24,297 nucleotides of DNA, from the NCBI GenBank assembly GCA_003550305.1, contig QKYT01000011.1:293546-317842 (forward strand), in the 5' to 3' direction. The stretch comes from Glomus cerebriforme. Taxonomy: Eukaryota; Glomeromycota; Glomeromycetes; Glomerales; Glomeraceae. This document shows, piece after piece, positions 1-9,238 of the stretch; the first letter of the stretch is position 1; every line of letters starts with the position of its first letter. A program made the position numbers and the translations under genes. The notes under the pieces were generated by a model. The model worked only from the letters and a program-made list of their open reading frames with translations, was not told the DNA's origin and ran no database searches.

Positions 1-1979
1 TTTAGAAAAAGCAATTTATTGGTATCAAAAAGCAGCAGAAAATGGAAATAAATTTTCACAATATAATTTAGGTAGATGTTATGAATATGAAATTGGTGTT
101 AAAAAAGATGAAGTCAAAGCATTTGAATGGTATAAAAAATCAGCTGAACAAGGAATTAAAGATGCACAAAATAAATTAGGATATTATTATGAAAATAATA
201 TAGGTACAAAAAAAGATTTGGAAAAAGCAATTTATTGGTATCAAAGAGCAGCAAATAATGGATATAGATCTTCACAATATAATTTAGGTAGATGTTATCA
301 AAATGGAGTTAGTGTTGAAAAAGATGAGTTTAAAGCATTTAAATGGTATAAAAAATCAGCTGAACAAGAATATAGTGATGCCCAAAATAAATTAGGATAT
401 TTTTATGAAAATGGAATTGGCACACAAAAGAATTTGGAAAAAGCAATTTATTGGTATCAAAAAGCAGCAAAAAGGAATCATAACAATGCACAATATAATC
501 TTGCATTATTATATGAAAATGGTGAAGGAATAGTAAAGAATTTAGAAAAAGCTTTTTATTGGCATCAAAAAGCAAGAGAAAATAATGTTATATATTCTAA
601 AGTTTCTAACAATAAATCATGTAAAGAATGCAAGCAATTACATGTTGATTATCATTGGTGTCAACGATGTAATACTAAACGATTTCAGCAGGATTTTTCA
701 AAATGGACCAGTGAAAATGAATTTATTGATAAATTTATTCAAGAAGCACAACTAAATGCTAAAAATAGTTATGAAGTTTTAGAATGGATACCTTATAATA
801 GGTTGAAGAATGTTAATTATCATGATAAAGGAGGATTCAGTGAAATCCATAAAGCTATCTGGTTAGATGGACCTATTGATAGTTGGAATTTTGATAAACA
901 ACAATGGAATAGGTGGAATTTTAAAATGGGTTATGAGGTTATTCTTAAAAATCTTAACAACTCATCAAGTTTAGATGATAAATTTTTAAGTGAGGTAAAA
1001 TTATATTTTATATTAAGTTTGTTAATAATTTTTCTTTTTTATTAAAATTAATTTAATTATCTTATTGATTGTATAGTGGAAAAATCATTATGATTGTCAG
1101 AAAAAATCATTTTCAAAATTCATTCAATTTTTTGGAATTACCCAAGATCCAAATAATTTAAATTATATAATAATAATGAGTTACGCAGAAAATGGAAGTT
1201 TAAAAAAATGTTTATCTAAGATAGTTCAATTTAAATGGGAAGATAAATTACAATTATTAAAAAATATTATTTTGGGACTTAAAATAATACATGAATCTGA
1301 TCTAGTTCATTGTGATTTTCATGATGGTAATATTTTGATATCAGATAATTATAATGAATCATATATCATTGATTTAGGATTATGTAAGCCTATAAGTGAC
1401 TTACAAGATTCTATCTATAGAAATTATGGAGTTTTACCTTATATGGCGCCTGAAGTATTAAGAAACAAACCTTATACTCCAGCAAGTGACATATATAGTT
1501 TTTCAATGATAATGTGGGAATTTACATCAGGTATCACACCATTCTATAATAAAGCACATGATTATCAACTTGCTTTAAGTATTTGTAAAGGAGAACGTCC
1601 TGAAATTATAAAAAATACTCCAAAATGTTATATAGATTTGATGGAAAAATGTTGGAATTCAGACCCTTTTAAAAGACCAACTATAATAGATCTTGAAAAT
1701 ATTATAACTCAGTGGCTGAGATACGTTAATAAATATTATGAATTAAATGGTGAAGGAAGTGAAGAAATTATAGAAATCACAGATACTGGTGATCTAATTG
1801 ATAATCAATTAATAAATGATATAAATGAATTTGTAAATGCCAATAATGTATTAATACAAGAACAAAATGGCACTTCTATTTCACAGTTTCATCCACAAGC
1901 ATGTTATACAAGTCGTTTACTTACTGAAATTTTAGATCAAAAGAATTCTGAGTGTTTGGATTGTATAATTAAAGATTAA
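1..1979 (+). CDS. Sel1-repeat / Cys-pair / TKL-like protein kinase fusion (5' partial)
   Basis: The reading frame is open from base 2, so the start lies left of the window. Two exons, 2-994 and 1077-1979, join in phase 0 and give 631 visible residues. Residues 1-180 are five 36-residue Sel1 repeats plus a partial sixth; this solenoid normally binds protein partners. Cys pairs C207/C210 and C220/C223 form a likely small zinc knuckle. The kinase domain follows: glycine loop KGGFS (276-280), ATP-anchoring K316, helix-C E331 at the exon junction, catalytic loop H409-C410-D411 with N416, DLG at 430-432, APE at 455-457. The essential Lys, Asp, Asn and Asp are present, so activity is plausible. HCD replaces HRD, making this a non-RD type kinase. 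The tail carries a PQACYTSR motif shared in pattern with the kinase at 14467-16262. Known: kinases of this layout are expanded in Glomeromycotina. Inferred: cytosolic signalling Ser/Thr or Tyr kinase; substrate unknown. Confidence 0.88.
2..541 (+). repeat. Tandem 108-bp Sel1-coding units in a 216-bp A/B higher-order array
   Basis: Five 108-bp units encode 36-residue Sel1 repeats. Odd units read LEKAIYWYQ-type and even units read ExKAFxWYKKSA-type, so the true period is 216 bp: bases 2-217 and 218-433 align closely without gaps. The unit at 434-541 starts a third A-type repeat, and 542 onward is a degenerate unit running into the Cys-pair region. This suggests growth by duplication of unit pairs. 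Confidence 0.85.
995..1076 (+). other. 82-bp GT-AG spliceosomal intron in the Sel1-kinase gene
   Basis: The donor is GTAAAA at 995 and the acceptor is TATAG ending at 1076. The frame breaks inside this stretch. Joining 994 to 1077 restores an uninterrupted kinase N-lobe, from helix C into the QFFGITQDP strand. The intron is phase 0 and directly follows the helix-C Glu codon. Confidence 0.9.
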
Positions 1980-2162
1980 ATATAAGTAATATTTAATAAT
2001 AACTACTATTTATTTAATTATTTATTATACTAGCTATATTTATATTATATACTGTACTTCACAGATTTTATAATAAAGTCTCTGTAAAAATTTTATCTGA
2101 ATATTTCCATTATATTCCATATTTTCTGTAAGAGAAATTGCTAAATCTACACCTCCACTGCT

Positions 2163-2982
2163 AATAAATGTCACTTTTGTAGCCCAAACGTGATTTTGAT
2201 CCGAACATGATTTGGATATTCCCAAATTGAAATTTTGATTTCGTACTTCCCAAATTGGAATTATCGATTTGGGATATCTCATGTCTGAAATTGTAATCAT
2301 ATTCCAAGTCCAACTTGGGATATTCCAAATTAGATCTGGGATATGTCCAAGTTTGGTACACCTGATACTCTAAACTTAACCATGTTTCAAATTAACATAG
2401 ACAGGTTTGAATCATGGTCGGGTTCTGGACATAATATCCAAACCTGACCATATTCCAGAAATTAAAAACATGGTCATATTTGGAGCATGTTTAGTATGTT
2501 AATTTGAAGATTTGAAACACTCAATATTCATAATCAAGTTTGGGGTATAGGATACTCAAACTTGACTATGTTCCAGTTCAGATTTGGAATATCCCAAATT
2601 CATCTAGGTAAATTTGGATCATAGTCAGGTTTAGGACATATGATATCCAAATCTAATCATATCCCAAATCCATCTAGATTATAGTCAGGTTTGGCATTAC
2701 ATGTTCCAAACCTGAATTTACTCAGATGGATTTGAAATATGGTTGAATTTAGGGCATTGGGTGTACTAAACCTGACCATGCTCCAGATCTGATTTGAGAT
2801 ATCCAAGTTGGGTATGGGATACAATTTCATTTTGGACATGGATATTCCAAATCAATAATTCCGATTTGGGAAGTACGAAATCAAAATTTCGATTTGGGAA
2901 TATCCCAAATCATGTTCGGAACAAAATCACATTTGGGTTACAACATACCTAAATTGATTTTGGGATTTGGGTGGCATTTATA
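2163..2982. mobile_element. ~820-bp foldback element (giant inverted repeat, non-autonomous)
   Basis: The left end (2163 onward, AATAAATGTCAC) is inverted at the right end (GTGGCATTTATA, 2971-2982). Inner blocks also match in inverse order: about 2186-2285 pairs with 2845-2942 almost base for base, and 2310-2390 pairs with about 2730-2830. The matching continues toward a centre near 2549, where CAAGTTTG and CAAACTTG face each other, so most of the element can fold into one hairpin. The right arm has about 30 extra bases near its outer end. Recurrent words such as CCAAACCTGACCAT and GGGATATTCC fill it. I find no credible ORF; short minus-strand frames here are chance. Class unknown: MITE or foldback type. 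A TAATAA word flanks the left end and lies close to the right end, so a target duplication is possible but not clear. Confidence 0.8.
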
Positions 2983-3399
2983 ATAACTTTTGAACTTTAG
3001 CTGAAATTATGCAAAAATGTTTATTATAATAATTTTAATAAAGAATCTATGGTTCTGAAAACTCAGCACACATACTCATAATTATTATTTGAATCTGAGA
3101 AATTTATACTATTAAGCTTTCCCTTGATAGTAATATATCCAGATTTAAAATAGTCAATTTTCAACAAATTACATGGATATGGTTTACCTGCTATTTTACA
3201 CATAAATCACACATATTCTGATATTCTAATGAAGTTTTTATTGCTGTTGTTGTAGTATTTATTAATATGATGATATTCAGGATTTGATAGCTACTTTAAC
3301 ATATAAGACCATTCTAAATATTTAATAATTCTATATCCTTGCTAATGTAATACTATAAAAGCAATTATGTATGCTACAATACCTAATTATTCATATAAT
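2983..3399. other. Non-coding AT-rich spacer
   Basis: No ORF, repeat pair or RNA-like structure that I can support. It lies between the foldback element and the minus-strand gene relic. Confidence 0.5.
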
Positions 3400-4190
3400 T
3401 AATCTTTCTTCTTTTCTATCCATTTACCAGGAAGACAATGTTCATATAAAATAAGACTATTCTGATGATATGCAGGTATATCTTTAGCTAGAATTCTTCA
3501 ATTATAATACAATACATATTGATTATCAGGAATTCTTATATCATGAGGAATTATACCTAAAAACTTCTTCTTATTAGGAGTACTATCATTCCTTACCATA
3601 TTTCAAACTCATTTTGCCCATGTCTTAGGTCTTATCTTGTAACTTTACCAAGCCTATTGGATAACTTTTGCACTATTAATTAAGTGATATGCAATTTTTT
3701 TTTTAAATTTCAACAGAGTGTTATGAGCATAATAACCAGTTAGTATAATATACCAAGTATAATAATCATTATAAATATCATCAATTTCATTAGAACTAAT
3801 AAGTGATGATACTCTTTCTACTTTTTTCACATTTCTTCATACAGAATTAGAATATGCAAGGCACCTTTCAACAATGCATTTCTTCAGGTAATCATTTGCA
3901 TATTTGATGGTATTTTCTTGTATAATTACTAAGGAATCATATATAGTGCAATAAATATAAAATGAATGATTTTCAGCTTTAAATTTTCTGATCTTTCAAT
4001 AATATGGATAAATCCATTCTTGGAAAGGTATTTTGGGTTATATTCAAGAAGTTTCTTAAATGAATAATGAACATGAGAACACTACATTTCTGGTGTTTTA
4101 CCACTATACCTATATTGCAGAATATTTAACGGCTGCATTACTACAGGATTCAAACCAGAATAGTTGTTAGTTTTAAACATTTTATGAGTT
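3400..4190 (-). pseudogene. Degenerate coding relic of unknown family
   Basis: Read on the minus strand, several long stretches show protein-like composition but are split by frameshifts and stops. In order these are a part with YSFKKLLEYNPKYLSKNGF (about 4080-4020), a part with ANDYLKKCIVERCLAYSNS (about 3905-3850), then VSSLISSNEIDDIYNDYYTW (about 3810-3750), a Lys-rich stretch, and finally FLGIIPHDIRIPDNQYVLYY (about 3570-3510) and LYEHCLPGKWIEKK (about 3455-3415). I do not recognise the family. It could be a transposon-encoded protein or a broken host gene. The call rests only on the run of amino-acid-like, low-stop segments in a consistent order and strand. Confidence 0.4.
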
Positions 4191-4552
4191 TATAATAATT
4201 TATAGATTTATAACATTTTAAAAGACTTATACTGATTTAGGAAGATTATACTCTACTAAATCCAAATTCATTTTATTCGATTACGCCCTCTTGTTCAAAA
4301 AACTTCAGGGTGAAAACAGATTTATAACTATAGCTATGTTAATAGAATACAAAAGCAAATGTATTTAATAAATATTAATGTCGCTTTTAAAATTATATTT
4401 TTGTAGAGTAATACATGCGGTTGGCTAAGTAAAAAATGAATAAAAAAAAATGATTGGAGTAAATTACGTTTAAAGAGAGGAATAAATCATGAAATAAAAT
4501 AATATCATGCCCACCAGCCTTTTGAAATTTAGTATAAAATATTAATGGCAAA

Positions 4553-5689
4553 ATTAACTTTGGATGTTACTAAAGAGATTGCATGTAGCAGAGGATCTTT
4601 GAAAGATATATCAATTATCAGATGCTAATGCTTTGGAAATATGCTAAGGAACATTTATAGTCTGCAAGACTTACTAGTGTAAAGAATAAACAAATATGGT
4701 GCCCATTATGTGCAGTTAAAAATTGTTATACTCAAACAATTGAAGATATGAAGAAGTTTGCAGAATAGAAAGGAGGCCTCTGCCTTACAGCCAAGTATGT
4801 TAATAGACGGGATCCTCTTGAATGGCAGTGTAAAGAAGGCCATAAGTGGAAGGATTCGGCAAAAGATATTCTTAAGGGAACTTGATATCAAAGGTGTAGT
4901 ACACTAGGCCAAAAACATGTTATACTGACAAAAAATTTATTCCAGTATAAAGACACATTGCACTAGATTAAAAAAGCATATTACACAATGCCAAAAATGT
5001 GGTCAATCACGATTTAATATTGATATAGCAAACAGTATCGCACAAGAACAAGATGGTATGTGCCTTTCTACAGAATATATTAATGCAAATACTCAGATGC
5101 TTTGGAGATGTGCCAAAGGTCATGAATGGTCTACAACTCTTTATCGAATAAAAAATATGAGAAGATGGTGCTGGTAATTTTCCTTGTGGTCTTTCAGAAG
5201 CTAAAGAAATTGCCCACAGTAGAGAAGGTATGTATCTTTCTACAGAATATATAAATCTCTGTGTTCTAATACAATGGATGTATAACAAAGGTCATAAATA
5301 GTTTTTGAGTTTTAATTGTATGAAGTACTCTAAAACACAGTGCCCATATTGCTTAAATAAACATAAAAATCTGTGTTGCGAAATTATAACTAACATTCTT
5401 GGCCCACCTTCCAGCATCTGCCAACCAGATTTCTTGAAAATACCTGAATATCCTCGAGGACTAGAGCTCGACATTTACTATCCACAGTATGGATTTGCTA
5501 TAGAGATACAGGGCAAACAACATGAGCAATATGTAAAACACTTTCATAAAGATCTGGAAGAATTTGAAACGTGATCAGCTCAAAAAAGAACTTTGCATAA
5601 AGAATTCAATTGTTTTAAAATATGTCTGGTATTATGAGGATCAATACATAGTTATTCCAAGTCATCGAGAGTTTGGTCTCATTGAATAA
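4553..5689 (+). pseudogene. Broken zinc-ribbon-repeat protein with C-terminal PD-(D/E)xK-like nuclease fold
   Basis: Four repeats of the pattern rGGxxLSTEYIN...LWxCxKGHxW...WCPxC can be followed: about 4553-4714, 4736-4905, 5010-5175 and 5194-5350. After them comes a domain with D (5470-5472) and E-x-Q (5503-5511) spaced like the acidic core of a restriction-endonuclease fold, then a tail ending at stop 5687-5689. The frame changes near 4968-4989, 5175-5185 and 5570. In-frame stops lie at 4658, 4766, 4883 and 5299; three of them (4658, 4883, 5299) sit where the repeat expects Trp. Known: zinc-ribbon plus very-short-patch-like nuclease proteins occur in some bacteria, giant viruses and fungi with expanded genomes. 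Inferred: once a DNA-binding nuclease, now dead. Confidence 0.72.
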
Positions 5690-6120
5690 AGTTAAAAGTT
5701 TTAAAAATGCTTTTGCGGTTTACTAATCTATTTTTGACTACAAGAATCGAATAAACTTCTTTTCAGTTATTTGCCTTCCGTGATGATGATGTTAATAAAA
5801 TCATTAATGAAAAAAAAATAATAGTTTGCAACACAAATGCACAGTCACAACCAAAAATATCCATTTAATCACCTCGCCTAAAACTTTTGTCTCAAATAAC
5901 TTTCCTTTTTGCTGCAGCTAGAAATTCATGACTTGCTTACATAATCTCAAACATGTGATGAAGTTATAAGCAACATAATTCGGATACTTTATGATACTTT
6001 ATGATTAATATATTGGTAACACATAAAAATACACTATACCTTCAGTATCATAGTTAACATGATAAAATTCTGTTGAAAGTTTCCCATTCTTTACTCCTCG
6101 CAAAACAACTTATAATAAAA
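5690..6120. other. Intergenic AT-rich stretch
   Basis: It lies between the nuclease relic and the retropepsin-like ORF. It holds a short sequence (5745-5755) that inverts 4272-4282, and a doubled ATACTTTATG word near 5985-6004. I see no ORF of substance. Any promoter of the downstream ORF would lie here, but no clear TATA box decides it. Confidence 0.45.
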
Positions 6121-6750
6121 ATGGCTGATAACACATATGCCCCAATTATAATTGATGACTTAATATCAGATGTTGAATCAAAAGATTTACATGAAGAAAT
6201 ATCAGAAACACTTCATAAAAAATATCTATCTGACTCTGCGAACGAATCAGATGAAGTCGAAGGAATACTATTTGGCAATTTTCAACGACTTATCAGCTCG
6301 ATGACACTAGAAATAAGAGGACATATTAAATATATTCATTTTATAGTTGATACGGGTTCCCCAAGGACTTATGTATGTAAAGAAGTATTAAAATCGTATA
6401 GTCAACTATTTTTTGCTGACTTAAAAGGACTTATTCCTGTGAGATTGAATAAAAGACAGATCTCGGTAAAAGTATCAAAAGATCACTTCAGTGATCTGAA
6501 CATCCTCGGGACAGATTTTCTAAGTACACATAGAGCACAGCTGTTCATCGATTTTGATCAAAGATATTTTACAATCAAATTTAAAACTTCACAGACTCAA
6601 GTTGCGCCATCTGATATTATAGAACGCGAAGAGAAGGAATGTGAAAGGATAGAACGTGAAGAGAATGAATGTCTAGAAGCTGAACGGTTAGAGGCAGAAT
6701 GTCAAGAACAGGAACTTGAAGGAATGACCAAATCGGCTTGGAAAGTTTGA
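6121..6750 (+). CDS. Retropepsin-like aspartic protease domain protein, 209 aa
   Basis: The ATG at 6121 sits in a good context (AAAAATGG). The upstream in-frame part lacks another ATG, so this start is preferred. Residues 1-48 are acidic and probably disordered. The catalytic motif is FIVDTGSPRTYV with D77-T78-G79, and the second flap/strand motif LNILGTDFL follows at 126-134. This spacing matches single-domain retroviral-type proteases that work as dimers. Residues 168-200 are a Glu/Arg/Cys-rich likely coiled coil built on a repeated EREExEC pattern. No gag, RT, RNase H or integrase is visible next to it. It could be a domesticated protease or a stranded piece of a Ty3-like element. The frame is intact, which argues for recent origin or selection. 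Confidence 0.68.
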   Translation: MADNTYAPIIIDDLISDVESKDLHEEISETLHKKYLSDSANESDEVEGILFGNFQRLISSMTLEIRGHIKYIHFIVDTGSPRTYVCKEVLKSYSQLFFADLKGLIPVRLNKRQISVKVSKDHFSDLNILGTDFLSTHRAQLFIDFDQRYFTIKFKTSQTQVAPSDIIEREEKECERIEREENECLEAERLEAECQEQELEGMTKSAWKV

Positions 6751-7010
6751 CTAGTTATCATTGGATTCTTTTGATTGTAATAGCTTTTATCCTCAAAATA
6801 ATATTCACATTTATAATTCTCAGATCGATAAAGTTATATTAAATGATTAACTCTTAATTATATTGTATCAAAGCAAATAAAAAATAATTATCTTCGCATA
6901 TTGCACAATTAAAAGGATAAGATCGGGCAAAACTTTATTATTTTTAGAAAAAAGAAATGAAACAAATTGGAGTAGCGAGTTTCAAAGGAGAAATATCATG
7001 AGCCCTAACC

Positions 7011-7018
7011 TATAAAAG
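7011..7018 (+). promoter_or_regulatory. TATA box-like element, possible solo-LTR or orphan promoter
   Basis: TATAAAAG is followed about 30 bases on by a C/T-rich start-like region. The flanks carry inverted GGAGTAG / CTACTCC words at about 6969 and 7035. No plus-strand gene follows, so this may be a leftover LTR or an orphan promoter. Confidence 0.3.
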
Positions 7019-7090
7019 AGAGTTCCTTCCCACTACTCCGCATTATTATCTAAGTTATTATTTAGTTTGTTATTTAACCATAAACCAATA

Positions 7091-7309
7091 TCATTGTAAA
7101 GTGCTAATGTACCCATCCTTCTTTTTGATATTTCTTTCATAAAACCTTTGAACAGTAACTTTCTTAATATTCCCTCCTAATTCACGAATTTCCATTGCTA
7201 CATGAAGACACATTTCTTCTAAGTTAAATCTTTTTTCAGCCTTAATTTGGTTGAAAATTTGTTTGAGTTGGGTCCAGCTAATGATTCGGGCTAAATCTAA
7301 ACCTTTCAA
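7091..7309 (-). pseudogene. Unidentified gene fragment (72 codons, no ATG start)
   Basis: The frame opens with TTG, not ATG, and reads 72 codons to a stop at 7091-7093. The product has an even, helical, globular composition (for example SWTQLKQIFNQIKAEKRF, then CLHVAMEIRELGGNIKKVTV and FYERNIKKK). Such composition is unlike the surrounding AT-rich non-coding frames, so I take it as an exon or truncated gene. The sequence just upstream (7310-7400) has no good start. An FY-x-R-basic ending after a helical block is common in expanded host families of these fungi, but I cannot name the family. An exon of a larger gene with lost neighbours is the main alternative to a pseudogene. Confidence 0.4.
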
Positions 7310-7578
7310 TTAAATCCTAAACATCCGAAAACAGTTTAGTTATCTTCCGAAATTCCAAAATATTCCTATTCTGCCCAAATCCGAAACTTAATCTGAAATT
7401 AAATTCATATATTCTATATCAATGTAGAGGTTATTTTATAACAAAGACAAAAAAATAAATAAAATTTATAAAATTAAATAAAGTATTACATAAAAACAAT
7501 AAAATTCTTATATTTTTATTAATTTCAATTTAAATGTATTAGATTATTAACAAATTTACAATTATTTACTTTACTAAT
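7310..7578. other. AT-rich spacer
   Basis: Contains repeated CCGAAA words at 7328-7392 and long A/T runs. No gene seen. Confidence 0.4.
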
Positions 7579-8590
7579 TTACTCATTTACATACTGGCTT
7601 GCAGCCTCTTCTGGATTCCATTCATCTTCACCACTATTATTATCATTATTATCATTATTTTCATTATTCTCAATACCACTATCACTATCATCACTCTCTC
7701 TTTCTCTTTCTCTAACTCTTTCATTAGTTTCACCAATAATTTCACCCAAATTTGCTACAATTACCTCTGCATCCAAATTTATTAAATCTTCAATTGTAAG
7801 CTTTCCTTCTCTTCATGTTCACTATTATTGCCTCCAGAATCATCATCCGTAGGATAATCAGAATCACCTAAAAGATAATCCTCTTCTTGAATAAGGTTAG
7901 AATAATTTTTATAAAAAGAAGAATTTCCAAAGACTCGTGCGTCATGGACAAAGTCAGGCCAGCCAACATCAAAACTAACAAAAATCCCTCTATTATTTAC
8001 AATACCTTGACAATGAATGGCATACCATTTTTTTCGAGTGAAAGTAGAGCATTTTTCATAGGAATGTATGTTCCATCAACTGCCCGAATTACATTTTTAA
8101 GTTCTCCTAAATTTTCAAATCCTTTATGTACTTTTTACACTTCTCGCGTTCTGAAGTAGGTCATTTAACAAAGGGTTTTTTTGTGCTGTAATTGCTTGAA
8201 TTATAAAGAATTACTGTCCCCTCTCCTATTCCAAATCTTGTATAAACTCCAAATAAGTTCCCAGTAGATCCAAGTCAATAAAGAAATACAGCTAACTGAA
8301 ATTCAACACATGTTTGAGGTTTGTTTCCTTGTAATGAAAATACTGGGTGGTGACGTATAAGATTAGCTAGTTGCTGAAAGTTATTTGGAAACATTCGTAA
8401 GATTTTTTTGAACCGGATAGGATCATAAAATGGAAGTACATCTTGCCACCAATGCTTTGATTTTATTACGTGGTTTTAAATATCGTGTATTTAATCTTCT
8501 TATTAAAGCAGCTTGTAAAATGATGTTGTCTTCTACAACTTGAGCTTTCTTCTTCTTCTTCCTCATGTTCGTCTTCTAAAAGCATTTGTA
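7579..8590 (-). pseudogene. PIF/Harbinger-like DDE transposase, frameshifted and internally deleted
   Basis: On the minus strand the pieces follow in transposase order. First is an N-terminal helical part (LQAALIRRLNTRYLKPR, about 8520-8470). Next is DVLPFYDPIRFKKILRMF with a downstream QLAVFLY and FGIGEGTV (about 8450-8210). Then come IRAVDGTYIPM (first Asp, about 8090-8060), FDVGWPDFVHDARVFGNSSF (second Asp region, about 7970-7910) and YLLGDSDYP (about 7880-7850). The region that should hold the last catalytic Glu is missing: the protein passes straight from GDSDYP to an acidic Asp/Glu/Asn-rich tail ending at 7579. Frame changes occur at about 8460, 8170, 8045 and 7810, and a stop interrupts the QLAVFLY segment. 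Known: DDE_Tnp_4 proteins cut and paste DNA at short target sites. This copy cannot be active. Confidence 0.72.
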
Positions 8591-9238
8591 ACTATAGTAC
8601 ATTACATATTCATTTTTTGTGATTCATGTCATAAACGCGTAAAGGGTTAATATAATAAAGCCAATCATATCTGTTATATACAACATAACCGATCTGATCA
8701 TCAAAAAAAGTTGTGCTCAATTGTAACAATAATTTTATTGGTTGTTTTTTTTCGATCTGAACGATCTTATCAGGGCTATAATTAGATCAATCGAATTCAT
8801 TGCGGTAAATACAAATATAAATGAAATTAGCAAGTATTCTTAATCTTCCACGGTATAAAATATGAATAATATTTGCTTTACACAAATTTAAATTTATCTA
8901 TTTAATTTTATTATCAATTCGAAGAGTTAATTAAACTAACCATTTTACGAAATGAATGTCCAAATTTAATCGATGAACAAACTTAAAATACAGTATAATC
9001 GAAGATCGATCACATAAGAAATTTTACTAGTAATTTTTTATTTGATACCAAATGATATTTTAGTTAGAATGACCGCTGATGTGAAGATTATTTAAAAAAA
9101 AGTCTATATTGTACAATTAGAAACGTTATTATTTTATTTTATTTATTAATATTCTGAAAATTATAATTATAGATTACAAATTATAATTTGTGAGAATTAT
9201 TATATTACTATAAAGTTTTAAAAATAAATTTGATCTTT
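8591..9238. other. Non-coding AT-rich spacer
   Basis: No supportable ORF or structured RNA. It separates the transposase relic from the 3' end of the oxidase gene, whose 3' UTR and poly(A) signals would fall at about 9100-9238. Confidence 0.45.

Noticed and set aside
218..220. Start codon of the Sel1-kinase at 218
   Set aside because: The codon is TTG (Leu) inside a repeat, and the frame is open upstream to base 2, so the gene begins outside the window.
339..575. 78-codon minus-strand frame
   Set aside because: It is the mirror of the Sel1 coding strand and has Phe/Leu/His-rich composition typical of antisense.
2040..2839. Three short minus-strand frames in and beside the foldback element
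   Set aside because: They follow the inverted-repeat words and have no independent protein signal.
5007..5288. 93-codon minus-strand frame
   Set aside because: Antisense of the zinc-ribbon repeats; the plus strand explains the sequence.
7887..8159. 90-codon plus-strand frame
   Set aside because: Antisense of the transposase relic, whose DGT and HDARVF motifs lie on the minus strand.
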